A DNA stretch of 64,000 nt, taken from contig CM076193.1 in NCBI GenBank assembly GCA_038277395.1, forward strand, positions 76,856,198-76,920,197, given 5' to 3'. Source of the stretch: Dryocosmus kuriphilus. Taxonomy: Eukaryota > Arthropoda > Insecta > Hymenoptera > Cynipidae. Below the pieces are notes generated by a model. That model saw only the letters and a program-made list of their open reading frames with translations. It ran no database searches and had not been told where the DNA came from. Shown here in pieces: positions 33,226 to 43,992 of this stretch. How positions within the stretch are numbered: the first letter of the stretch is position 1; each line of letters begins with the position of its first letter. The translations under genes and the position numbers were made by a program.

Positions 33226-35640
33226 TTTCAGAAAATATAGGTTTCATTTTGATCCAAATACCGGTGACAAACTTGAGTCACAATTGTTTTATTTTGAGAG
33301 ATACGAGGATTGAAAACTATTCAATTTTTTTTGACATTGATCATGACAGCGATCATAGGTGAAGAGGAAAATGAATTGCAAGAAAATATGAGCTAAAACA
33401 AAATTTAAACTCCAAGTCTAGTTATTTTTCTGTATACTGCGTTACATTTTGATGATAACGTTTCAAACACTGATAAAATTGGAATAGGAAAAGTAGTATA
33501 TAAATTATTATTATTATTATTCCCATAGGAATTTAGACATACAAAAATTGCCCGACCAGCTCCAGCCTAGGAACTTTAAAAAAAAAAAACAATAATGCCC
33601 TACTTTTAATGGGGCCAAGAGGGGCTATTTATACAATGGAATATTTTCTATCAAGCACTCAGAATCTCGCTTAGAATATACATTTTTAAAGAGCCTGAAA
33701 GTAAACAATTTCAAAAAATATAATATCAGAAATCCATCAAGCATTTAAAGACGAATTTCAAATGAAACTCGCAACATTTTATAGACACGTAATCGTTAAG
33801 TAAGAAAAAATAACTGAAGTATTCCTCGAAAAAAACGCATTTTGCAATTGAGAGAGTTACCTGTAGATATAGTTTTGATGCAATATCCATTCTAACATAG
33901 TGGTGTTTTCAGCTTGCAGAAATTGTTATTAAAATTAATTTTTTCTGTAAGTATAAGCAGAAAAAGTGTGAAAGTATGCGTCTGAGGTTGAGTGCATCCG
34001 ATTTATACAAAAAGAGTTTTAAAAAACCGAGAACTTCCGGGTCTTCTAAAATCTAAGGACCTAGGACCCACAGTTCAACCAGATCTGGTCAGATGTGAGA
34101 TAATGCCACATTTATTCTCAAGGATAGATCGTTCCACATGGTTGTGTCACGTGGTGCACCGGCTTTCGAAAAACAGAGCAACAGATGGGACTTTGCCTTT
34201 GGTGTCGACTTTCTCGAAACTGGCCGAAACGTGTTTTTTCTTCTTCTCTGTCTGGAAAATGAAAATGAGCATGAAAAGGGAAATCTAAGAAACTATCAGA
34301 GATGAAAAATTCACTCGATTTTCAGAGCGAAAATGTCTTTTTAAACTTTCGAAAACGAAATATATACTTAAAATAGTAATTGATCAATTTTAAGATTTGT
34401 TATAAAAATATTAGATTGGCGGCTGTTTCAAAAATTTGACACGTATGTAAAACAAGAATAAAATTATAATATTGAATTTGTAATATTTATAAATAATATC
34501 AATTACAGAAGCGCTACATTATATTTGTCTGTTAGTCAGAAGCAGATTTTTTTAAGGAAAGTATTTTTGTGATTTCTATGCTTCCGAATTGGAAGGAACT
34601 GTCAATTTTTCCATCTACATCAGGGGTGAAAAATATAATAAAAGGACGTAGAGCAAAATTAAATTACAGGTAACGTTTTCCCATGGAGGAGAGAACAAAT
34701 CAGAAAAAAATAGAGGCTATCGAATGGTAACCGAATCCCCGCGGTGGTGTTCAGTGATGCGCGTTTTGGTTAGTCATTTTCCATCCCATGGACAGCTAGT
34801 CTCAATTTCTATAATTTCAGTTCATTGTATTCTGCAAATGATTACTTCCTAGAAACCAATTCTACATAATTATATTCATTTTTCGTGAAGTAATTTTGGT
34901 CGTAATTATGGGGTCTTTTATTAACTGATAATAATAATTAACCGATTAATTTATGATGTAAATAAAATTTTTATGTGATTTTATTAGCATGCATATAACA
35001 TTTACGTAACAATTGCGAAAAACTTCGAAAATTCTGTGACAAAGAATCCTTTGCTTACATGCGTATATACCTTTTGATGGAAAATGATGCTTAGTACAAA
35101 AGATTGTATTTCATCGTTTACACGAATTATCTTATTTCGATGACTGTACAAAATCGATATGGTTTTCGACACATTTGCAACACTGGAGAGATCAATAAAC
35201 GTTTCACTTTCAGCGTGGGAACAGTGCAACAGACACAGCGATGCGTTAAACTGCTGACCCTCGCTTTTACCTGTTTGAGGGATCTGCCAAATATATAATA
35301 GTATCCAGTCACCAAAAGATGATATAAGGCGGATTAGTTTTGGGCATGAAGGACGTGGTTCTTAGGATGGTCAGGAGTGAATCCTTTTACGAGTTGAACG
35401 ATAATTTTCGACATAAAACGTTAGACGAGAGTAAATGGATGATGAAAAATGTATCTGTAAAAGTATGAATGAATTGAATTTTTGAATTTTTATCAAACTA
35501 TTCTATCCTCGCGCAGACTTCCATTATGCACTTCGCACATTTTTTTATGCAAGAGGGAAACGATCCTCCCCAATTTGGGAGATTCCTGGAAAAATAAATT
35601 GCATTTTTTGTCGAATTCATCGGGCTTTTGAAAATTCCCA
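33226..35640. other. No recognisable gene
   Basis: AT-rich. Open frames at 33992-34288 and 35002-35315 lack domains and contain no family signature. Confidence 0.5.
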
Positions 35641-35642
35641 TA

Positions 35643-35745
35643 ATAGACTATTCAAAAAATACGTAACGCTTTTTTGTAGATTTTTAACCCCTCTTTCACA
35701 TAAGGCACCGTAGTTTTCGATCCCCCCCCCCCCCCCCCCCCCCCT
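35643..35745 (+). repeat. hAT-type MITE end plus poly-C tract
   Basis: TTCAAAAAATACGTAACGC at 35651 is the typical inner part of a widespread arthropod hAT MITE terminus. About 25 C follow at about 35721-35745. The opposite end type (GTTACGTATTTTTTGAACGG, then CCCCTA) is at 43042-43068. Confidence 0.5.
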
Positions 35746-36082
35746 CATGTGTCAATTCATTCAAAATATATTGCAAAAAAGTCCAAATTTATTATAATAA
35801 TTATTATATAATATAATTATAATATATATATATATAATTATAATATATTATAATTTAAAATATATCAGTGATATATCAGGAAAATTGTACTAATTTTTCT
35901 CCGGATTCTGTCAAAGTTTGTATAAGAACGAAAAATTCACAAAAATTCAAGGTAAAATGATTTATATAAAAGAAATATAAAAGAAAATTATTCTGTATAT
36001 TTTAAGAGAATTTATTAAATTTTACATAATTGTCACATTCATCATTTATTTAATCATTTACTTAATCCTTTTTTTTCAAGTA

Positions 36083-36986
36083 AGGGAAGTGCCCTGAACT
36101 GGATAAGAGAAGCTTTGACTTCGTAATCTTACACATTTTAAGCAAAAAAGGAGGGTATTAGGTACCAAATTGAAGATAAAACATTCGGTTAAACAATACA
36201 GACATCATAACTTAGATTAAATCAGATATGTGTCCATTATTATTATTCTTTTTCGGAAAAAGCACTTTTATCCATATGAGGGTCTTGGACCGCGATCTGG
36301 ATAATCGTGTTTTACAGTAGTCACAGTATTAATTGATAGATATTTCTCTTGATATCACCAAATCAAAATCCGGCACTATTACCTTGTAATGTTTTTCTAA
36401 TAATATAAGCAATATTTTTAATTATTTTGCCAAAAATACGTTGGCTCCAACCTCTACCGTATTTACCATTATTATTAGGTAGGCAAAGTACATGTTGGCA
36501 TACTTTCATTTGTTTCTGACTTTTTAGTTCGTAATATTGAGTCGTACCAACATAAAGAAAATCATTTCAGCATAAAAATCTAACGTTTCACGAATTATCC
36601 AGATCTGAACACATGACAGTGCCGAAAAAAAAATATATTAATTACGCTGTTCCTCAAAATTAGAAGAAGACTCCTGCTGCGGAAATTTTTAAAGTCAAGT
36701 ATCTTGCAAATACAAGTAATAAAAGAAACCTATTCAAAAAATTTTATCTCAGTAAAAATTGAATAATTTTCCAGCGAATAAAAAGATACTCCATCATGCA
36801 GAAAACGCATTAAAGAATTTTTTTATTTAATAACAAATATGCAAGTGGTAAAAAGCATTATGGTACAATCTCTTTTTAATAATGTTACTTATAAAAAAAT
36901 ACTACACTTCTTTGAATTCGAATATAAAGATATTTTTACGCATTATTCAGTGGAGGAACCTATCCAGTTGAGGGCACTCTCCCCTA
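36083..36986. mobile_element. MITE with GGG(G)A(GA)GTGCCCTSAACTGG ends
   Basis: The left end AGGGAAGTGCCCTGAACTGG (36083) and, inwards from 36986, GGGGAGAGTGCCCTCAACTGG are inverted. TA dinucleotides are adjacent on both sides, so a Tc1/mariner-type target is likely. The interior is AT-rich and non-coding. A solo end lies at 23504-23530. Confidence 0.55.
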
Positions 36987-37106
36987 TACAAAGTTTTGAA
37001 TTTTTACGATTTTTGTACTCTAAGCTTAGACTTTGGATACTTTTTTTCCATAGGCAGCCACCCAATATAGTAATAACAATAATAATTATTATTGTTATCA
37101 TTATTA

Positions 37107-38550
37107 TTATGGTGTAGCTTTGCGAACTCGGAAGTTCATTGCCTCAGCTACCCAGAACCGCCACGCATCTCTATCCTGTGCATCTTCCATCCAATTTAAA
37201 TAATCATGTCCTAGCTCTTTTAGATCGTCCCTTACCTTTTTCTCCCATCTGTTTCTCGGTCTGCCTAGAGGTCTCTTACTAATAGGTTTCCCTCTGAAAA
37301 CTTGCGCCAATGTTCTTTCGTTGCCTATTCTTGCAACATGTGCCGCCCAGCTTAATTTGCGCTCTTTCATTACTCTATTAATATTTACTGACCTGTAGAG
37401 AGCATGCAGCTCATCATTATGCAGCTTTCTCCATTCACCAGTCTCTTCGTCCCTTTCGGGACCATAGATTTTTCTAAGTACTTTATTTTCGAATACTCTA
37501 AACCTGTTCTCCTCTCCTTTCGTCAGCGCCCACGTTTCGCACCCGTACATGACGACCGGCATTATTATCGTTTTGTAAATTCTTACTTTGATGTTTCTAG
37601 ATAACGATCGCGATTTTAGTAATTTATTTGTTGCCTAGTAGCACCGATTGCCAGCGTGCAGCCGCCTATTGGTTTTCGTTTTAATGTTATTGTCGCTAGT
37701 TATAATAGTCCCGAGGGATTTAAACTCATTAACTCTTTCAAATTTCATATTTCCAGCCATTAACTCCCCCTCTTCATTGCTTTGTTCTGATCTGACGACG
37801 ATCAAATATTTTGTCTTCGATTCGCTAACTTCTAAACTTATTTCCTTGGCTTTTGTGATCAAGATTTTCGCATTTTTAGTTACCGCTTCTTTATCATCCC
37901 CGAGTAAGTCGAGATCATCCGAATATCCCAGAATTTGTATTATCCCATTGAGGGTAGCACCGGACGGATTCGTTTGTACTTGTCTGACCACGTATTCTAA
38001 AACTAAGTTGAAAAGGATGCACGAAAGCACATCGACCTGTTTCAGGCCATCGCGGATCAAAAACTCTTCAGATAAACTTCCGTTTACGCGTATCTTACCC
38101 CTACTGCCGCTTAAGCAAACTTCGATAAATCTAACCAATTTCCCTGGTACAAAACTCCAGAATCCAGTACATTCGTGCGAGTATAATAGAGTCTTATGCT
38201 TTTTTGAAGTCGTTAAGTAGCTGATGTATTGCTTCATTAAATTGCCATTTCTTTTCTAACAGTTGTCTAATTGTAAACATTTCATCGCTTGTAGACTGGT
38301 TTCGGCGGAATCCGCTGTATTCCATTCCTCCCGTATGCGTTCTGTTTTCCAGATTGCGCGTATTAATTTACAAATTTGCCTTGTGAGGCGAGGGCCCCCA
38401 CTTTTTATCAGTTCTGACGGTAGGTCGTGAATGCCCGCGGCTTTGTTATTTTTCAACTTCTTTATGGCCATTTCTATTTCTTTATCAGTAGGCTCATCAA
38501 TTACATAGTAGATCAGCAGTGTCGATTTCACCGAGATTAACTTTTTTGGG
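37107..38550 (-). pseudogene. RTE-type reverse transcriptase relic
   Basis: Frames at 38531-38256, 38237-37635 and 37562-37107 together read as an RTE RT. The thumb side starts IDEPTDKEIEMAIKKLKNNK and AAGIHDLPSELI. The palm has RDGLKQVDVLSCILFNLVLE and the catalytic ILGYSDDLDLLGDD, where YSDD stands in the YADD position with both Asp kept. Then come KFERVNEFKSLGTIIT and a C-terminal MYGCETWALTKGEENRFRVF, LRKIYGPERDEETGEWR and RPLGRPRNRWEKKV. Frameshifts at about 38245 and 37600 and several in-frame substitutions (for example KQVDVLS for the usual RQGDPLS) make it inactive. Confidence 0.85.
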
Positions 38551-40052
38551 GAGATCGAGTTCGATCTTACATATGATCAAGTTCGTTTGCTTTTTAATCG
38601 CACTTTTCGTAATGGAGAAGGGTTAAATCCTGTCTCAAAATCAACAATTGAAAGAACTGTAAGGCGCTTTATGAATCATGGATCTATCAAGGACCTTCAA
38701 AGAACTGGTCGGCCAAAATCTGCTGGATCTGAGGAGATGCAGATGGACATAGCCCAAGCATTTGTTGAAAACCCACACCTTAGTTTACGTCGAGCTAGTG
38801 ATGAGCGTGACGTTGCTCCTGAGACAGTGCGAAATATTTTAAAAAGCATTAATTTCCATCCTTACAAAGTTCATCTGGTACAAGAGCTCAATGAAGACGA
38901 TCCTGATCGTCGGGTTGAATTTTGTGAAATTATGATGGACAGAATTGATAGAGAACCTCTTTTCTTGTACAATACAGTATTTTCAGATGAAGCTACTTTC
39001 ATTTTAAAAGGTGAAGTTAACAGGCAAAATTGTAGATATTGGTACGACACAAATCTTGATTGGATGTTGGAGAGTCACACACAATATCCACAAAAGATTA
39101 ATGTTTGGGCCGGTATCTTGAATGATACATTGATAGGCCCTTTCTTCATCGATGGTAATCTCAATGCCCGTGCATATGAAGAGCTTCTCAGAAACCAAAT
39201 TGTACCAAGAATAAGGGAGATTACAGGTGATAATTTTCAAAATATTTGGTTCCAGCAGGACGGAGCAGCGGCTCATTACGGTAGGGAGGTTCGAGCATAT
39301 TTGGATACTCAGTTCCCTCAAAGGTGGATTGAAAGAAGGGGTGAAATCGAGTGGCCTGCTAGATCTCCTGATCTGACGCCTCTCGACTATTTCCTTTGGG
39401 GTTATTTAAAGAGCAAAGTATACTCAACGCAACCCCAAAGTTTAGACGAATTGCAGAATCGGATTCTGCAACAGGCTACTTTCATTGATAGGGATATGAT
39501 TCGCAAGGGGACTCACGCTAATCAAGCACCTCGAAACGTGAGAGGCAAGGGGACTCACGCTAATCAAGCACCCCAAAGGGAACAGAATTTACTACGCCCA
39601 CGTCGTTGTTCCTGGGTAATGCTAAACTTAAACGTAAACTGCTTGGAAAAAACCTTGAAGAAACCTTGAAGATCATCACCAAGATCAATACAGAGCTCAC
39701 CAATGAATTTCTCGTTGAAATTTACTTCAGGAATTACACTGACCTCTTGGAAAACTTTGTTAATTTCAAATAACCTCTAACTGACCTTGAACGTTACAAT
39801 TGACCTACGTCTTGAGTACGTACCTGAACGTAGAATTTTCCGCTCTATCGATTGCAGATGTAAAAAAAGGGGGTTTCCATTTAAAAAAACAAAGTTGACC
39901 TTCAAAAAGCCATAAAGGTCAACTTCAACGTCAAAATGAAGGTCACCATTGAATTCCTCGTTGAAATTTACTTAAGGAATGACCTTCACTTTTTTGAGAA
40001 ATATTTTACCTGAGGAAATATCCAACCGTCCCGGGACTTTTTAGACACCCTG
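38551..40052 (+). mobile_element. Tc1/mariner-superfamily transposon, left end truncated
   Basis: The right terminus reads TCCCGGGACTTTTTAGACAC ... CCTG just before TA at 40053-40054; the other strand gives CAGGGTGTCTAAAAAGTCCC, the style of many insect Tc1/mariner-superfamily ends. The matching left end is absent: at about 38550 the sequence passes straight into LINE RT. The element inserted in the RTE LINE and lost its left end, or the junction was rearranged later. Confidence 0.75.
38587..39669 (+). pseudogene. Tc1/mariner-superfamily transposase, N-terminally truncated
   Basis: A 360-codon frame, the longest in the window; the same frame is open a little further upstream (YDQVRLLFNRTF). 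HTH and linker: SKSTIERTVRRFMNHGS and LQRTGRPKSAG (GRP motif). The DDE domain has VFSDEATFILKG (first Asp, about residue 132), KINVWAGI, FQQDGAAAHYG (second Asp, about residue 223) and WPARSPDLTPLDYFLWGYLK (third Asp). By my count there are 36 residues between the second and third Asp. The N-terminal first HTH is missing. Near the C-terminus 14 residues (KGTHANQAPRNVRG) are duplicated in frame, after which the sequence no longer looks like transposase. The catalytic triad is intact, but the missing N-terminus and left TIR make it non-mobile. Confidence 0.85.
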
Positions 40053-41225
40053 TATAATCAAAGTAGGAGAATAATTTGTAAAAAATAATTGTTTCATATA
40101 TTATCCCTACAATCAATTTATATTTAAAATTACACAATTGCACGAACAGTCATATTATATATATATACTAGTGGGCTTAAGTGTTTTGAAAAATCGCACT
40201 CGCTGAGGATTCGAACTCTACCTAACATACCTGAAACTACTACCTAATCTTATGTATAAATATAACCGACGCATTAGCCAACTGAGCTATGTGACCGCTT
40301 AAAATTTCTTGACAAAAACAAAGCCAAGCGCTTTCGTTGAAAAATCCAGGGCTGCAGGAATATATATTTCCACATATTTGGAATCTCGACAAGTTTTTAG
40401 AAGTTTCAAAAATTCCTTAAAATTTCCAAAATTACCAAAATTTCAAAAATTTTCAAAATTTCCAATAATCTCAAAAATTTCAAAAATCACCAAAATTCTA
40501 AAAAAATTTCAAAATTCCAATAATCTCTAAAATTTCAAAAATGATCAAAATTCTAAAAAACTCTTCAAAATTTCAAAAATTACAACATTTCAAAAATTTT
40601 AATTTACAATAGTCTCAAAAATTTCAAAAATGACAAAAATTCGCAAAAATTCTTCAAAATTTCAAAAATCACCAAAATTTCAAAAAATTTCCAATAATCT
40701 CAAAAATTTGAAAAATGACGAAAATTCTCAAAAATGCTTCAAAATTTCAAAAATTTTCAATAATCTCAAAAATTTCAAAAATGACCAAAATGCTCAAAAA
40801 TTCTTCAAAATTTCCAAAATTACCAAAATTTCAAAAATTTCCAATAATCTCCAAAATTTGAAAAATGACCGAAATTCTCAAAAATATTCAAAATTATCAA
40901 AATTTCCAATATTCTCCAAAATTCTCAAAAATTTTCAAAAGTACCAAAATTCTCAAGACTTCCGAAATTCTCAAAATTGTGGACATTTTTGAAAATTTTG
41001 AAAATATCCCAAACATTTCTCCAACATATTTCCTACGTATTACTCATATGGGATGTTTTAGTTAGAATTTTTCAGAAATATGCAATTATGATAATGTAAC
41101 AGCAGATAAATTATTTTGAAATGTTACAAAAACATTTTCGCGGAGTTGCAAAAGAAAGGTTTCATCTGTAAGATTTCATTAACATATCAATTTATAACAA
41201 GATCAATTTATATTGATTAAATTGA
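40053..41225. other. Low-complexity AT-rich block, no gene
   Basis: At 40380-41010 an irregular series of TTTCAAAAATTTCC / CCAAAATT words dominates. The open frames across it (rich in Lys, Asn, Ser, Phe) are composition artefacts. Confidence 0.6.
40205..40300 (-). repeat. tRNA-derived SINE relic
   Basis: On the minus strand GGTCACATAGCTCAGTTGGC (box A inside) is followed by GAGTTCGAATCCTC (box B), with about 30 nt more between boxes than in an intronless tRNA. The acceptor ends do not pair. A SINE head with an internal insertion is the best reading; an intron-containing tRNA pseudogene is possible. Confidence 0.5.
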
Positions 41226-41612
41226 TATAATGTATAAAACGGAAAGTATAGGCTTGCTTCATTGTTTGAAGTAAACCATTGGATCAAGTAACATTTTGAT
41301 AAAAGTAAGTACATAAATTTACTTGAACCAAGAAATAGCTAATCAAAGTTCAAGTTATTACTTATTTTGAGAATACTTTTTTCTTGATCCAAATATTTTT
41401 AATGACTTCACGCAAACACATAATGGTAAAAAGTAATTTAATATTTATTTGCTTTAAATTTACATGTACTAGATCTGAGCAGTTTCACTGACTATATTAT
41501 TTTCTTGATTCAAGAACATTGGTTCTTCGTACTCAGAAAATATTAGCTTCGTTCAAGTAAAATCGGCCAAGTACATAACTTGACTTGATTCAATGACAAT
41601 TTCTTTTCAGTG
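41226..41612. mobile_element. CACTG-ended element, right end only
   Basis: Inwards from 41612 the sequence reads CACTGAAAAGAAATTGTC, followed by TA at 41613-41614. It breaks the LINE endonuclease frame right after GDFNAKIGKELMYT. Internal motifs GTACATAA and ACTTGA recur in both orientations. The left terminus was not found. Confidence 0.45.
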
Positions 41613-41614
41613 TA

Positions 41615-42105
41615 TACATCAGTTCTTTTCCAATTTTCGCGTTGAAGTCTCCCAACACTATTTTTGCGTCAAACTTCGAGAACTTGTCAAAAACTTGTTC
41701 GATTGTTTCGTAAAAAAGATCTTTAGTATCTTCGTTTTTGTCCTCAGTAGGGCAGTGCATGTTAATTAGCACCTGTTTGCAGAAATTACCCTTTAGTACA
41801 TTATATGATAACCGGTTGTTAATGAATTGCATGTCGATAAACGTTTGCGAAATTCTTTTATTAATAAGAAACCCGGTCTCCAGTTTGCACCCTTCAGCTC
41901 CCCCATAGTGAAAAGTGTAGTTATCCTTAGAGATTGATGCGTACTCGCCCGGTCAGTAGGTTTCTTGAAGTGCTATTATATCAATATCGTATCTCTTTGC
42001 TATCTCAGTGAGTTCGCTAAATCCTCCAGTATTTAGACTACGCGCGTTCAGAGTTCCCTCCTTAAGATATTTTATTGTAGTTGTTTGTTTTTGAAAGTTA
42101 GCCAT
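41615..42105 (-). pseudogene. RTE-type LINE endonuclease N-terminal part
   Basis: Reading down from the ATG at 42105: MANFQKQTTTIKYLKEGTLN ARS..., then GGFSELTEIAKRYDIDIIAL QET, an in-frame TGA (about 41953) where related proteins have Trp, then ETGFLINKRISQ, VLINMHCPTEDKNED and IVLGDFNAKIGKE. These are the conserved N-terminal, central and GDFN motifs of the APE-like endonuclease. The C-terminal third (the SDH motif region) is cut off by the CACTG-ended insertion. Confidence 0.85.
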
Positions 42106-42750
42106 GATAGTTTTAAGAAAGTCCGCGCGTTAGGGATCATATTCCGATCGCAGGTGAGTCCGCCGTCCCAGGAGTGATAACCCCCATACCTCCCTAGGTC
42201 TAAGTATGGGAGCTTTCCGACTTTGACAAGGACCGTGTCAACTTGTCGTCAGACACATTACGGTTTCATCCTCGTAACCGAACGTCCCCCTGCAAGGCAG
42301 GCAGTGTAGCGCACTGGCATCAATACCACGTTGACCCTACAGGCGAATCATTCCACACATCCCTTGCGGGCAGTTTCATCGCTGTGGTGTCCAATGGGAC
42401 AGCAGGATTTTCCCCTTACAATATTTTTAGTTTTGGTTCGGGTAGTATTTCTAGGTGGATACGTGCTGCGCCTCGGCTTGGTAGAGCCCACCTATTGTGT
42501 ATGGATGCGAAAGGGTGAATCCCCCCAAACCATGGCCGTCGCGTACTTATTTTTTACCAATGTGGGCTCACCACACCCACGACTGGTTCTTATCGGCTAT
42601 CCGCGTCTGCTTATTCTTGTAATCGCAGTTAACCTCAGAAGCTGTTCAACCTCAGGCCGTTCCTCTATCCGCAACCTGAGGACGCGCTGCGTAGTGGTGA
42701 CAAGAACCCACCGAGCAGAGACTTTGGCTACTGCCAGGGAAAAATTAATA
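42106..42750 (-). other. 5' UTR-like leader of the RTE LINE
   Basis: Less AT-rich, directly upstream of the endonuclease ATG on the minus strand. It holds a TATGGGGGTTATCACTCCTG and GGCGGACTCACCTGCGATCG block close to the ATG, in the way leaders of this LINE type look. The plus-strand frames at 42243-42762 are shadows. Confidence 0.5.
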
Positions 42751-42928
42751 CAATTTTTTTGAGATATTACGGACATTTCACGTAAAACTTAAACATTTTG
42801 ACTATTTTCCCAAATATCTTCTCGATAATTTCAAAAAAGCTTTTTATTTGAGGGTTATTGGGCGCAGAAGTTTATCATCTTTCATTTTATATTGAGAGAA
42901 AATATTTATTTCATGTATTATCAAAAAG

Positions 42929-42971
<43 letters not shown>

Positions 42972-43069
42972 CTTTATGCAATTTTATGTTACGTAGAAAA
43001 CTTCTACATACCCCCTCCCCCTGACCACCCCCTTTGAAGGTGTTACGTATTTTTTGAACGGCCCCTAAA
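42751..43069. other. AT-rich DNA ending in a hAT-type MITE end
   Basis: An (AT)n tract at 42930-42965 is followed by GTTACGTATTTTTTGAACGG and CCCCTA at 43042-43068, the outer end of a hAT-like MITE. Confidence 0.5.
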
Positions 43070-43843
43070 TAGTCAGATTTTTTCTGGAATCAATGTGTCA
43101 GTAAATTTGTGTTTAATACTTTAACATTAAAGTGCATATTTTAAACTAAGTTTAAAAAATTCTTCACGCTCAGTCTTAATAATTTAATACTTCATTATAT
43201 ATTTTTTATAACACCCCCATGATTTCTAGTCCCTAGGGAGTAGAAGAATGACTTCAACGAAAGAATATGGGTTCTATTCACGTCAGTGTTTATTGTATAA
43301 ATATCGTATCGATAGCAGATTATGTTTCTTTAAGTTTAATGTCTGTAACAAAGATAGTATAGCAGGCACAACGATTGCGAATAGCATATAGTGTCTCGAA
43401 AAACGAAATTGTCGGCCCGCTTTACAGGCATGAAAGAGCCAAAATCATGGGATAGTCAAAAAAAGAATCTTGTATGATTCAGGAGAGATCTTTTCGGTTC
43501 TACGGATTGGGAATGTATGCAGGATTCAACTCCGGCTCGTCCTGAAAACATTTCCCTCACCGTAGAAACGAAAAACTCTCCCACTAGCTACACAATATAC
43601 TCTTTTCACTATTTCAAAAAAAAAGGCTTTGTTACACTTTCTATTACAGTAAAGTATTTTCTTACTATTATAATAATTTTTTTAAGAAGATATTTTAGTG
43701 ATGAAGTCGCTTGACTAACAAAAAGTAGAACATTCACTGTTAAAATATTTTTAAAATGATGTCTCAAAATTTAGCCAATCAAGATTCGCGGCAGCGAATC
43801 GCCGCCAAGAGACTGTGCTCAAACCCCTAGGCCCAATTTTGGT

Positions 43844-43893
<50 letters not shown>

Positions 43894-43992
43894 ACCATGA
43901 CGCTCATCAAGGATTTTCCCCATAACACCCCTGTCCTATCCGGTTGCTACGAGGTTTTTTAAAAAATATTTTTCTAAAATTAAAATAAAAAA
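43070..43992. other. No gene; about 40-bp poly-C tract
   Basis: AT-rich with a run of about 40 C at 43851-43892. GGCCCGCTTTACAGGCATGA at 43414-43433 shares 18 bp with 19792-19811. Confidence 0.6.

Larger units (their letters stand above)
37070..42750 (-). mobile_element. RTE-type LINE, minus strand, interrupted and internally deleted
   Basis: Three minus-strand parts in the right order: GC-richer 5' UTR-like sequence (about 42750-42106), an endonuclease (42105-41615) and a reverse transcriptase with C-terminal region (about 38550-37110). A simple-sequence ATA-rich tail (37068-37110) ends the copy, as is usual for RTE elements. Between the endonuclease and RT about 280 residues' worth of sequence is missing, replaced by 3 kb of other elements. 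I treat them as one damaged element, but two separate insertions cannot be excluded. Confidence 0.6.

Noticed and set aside
33992..34288. 98-codon frame
   Set aside because: No recognisable motif; ordinary length for a chance frame in a less AT-rich patch.
40309..41065. Long Lys/Asn/Ser/Phe-rich frames
   Set aside because: Produced by the low-complexity TTTCAAAAATTTCC tract; no domain, and the same kind of text would arise in any such tract.
42243..42762. Two plus-strand frames of 91 and 143 codons
   Set aside because: They lie antisense to the leader of the minus-strand RTE LINE and show no protein features.
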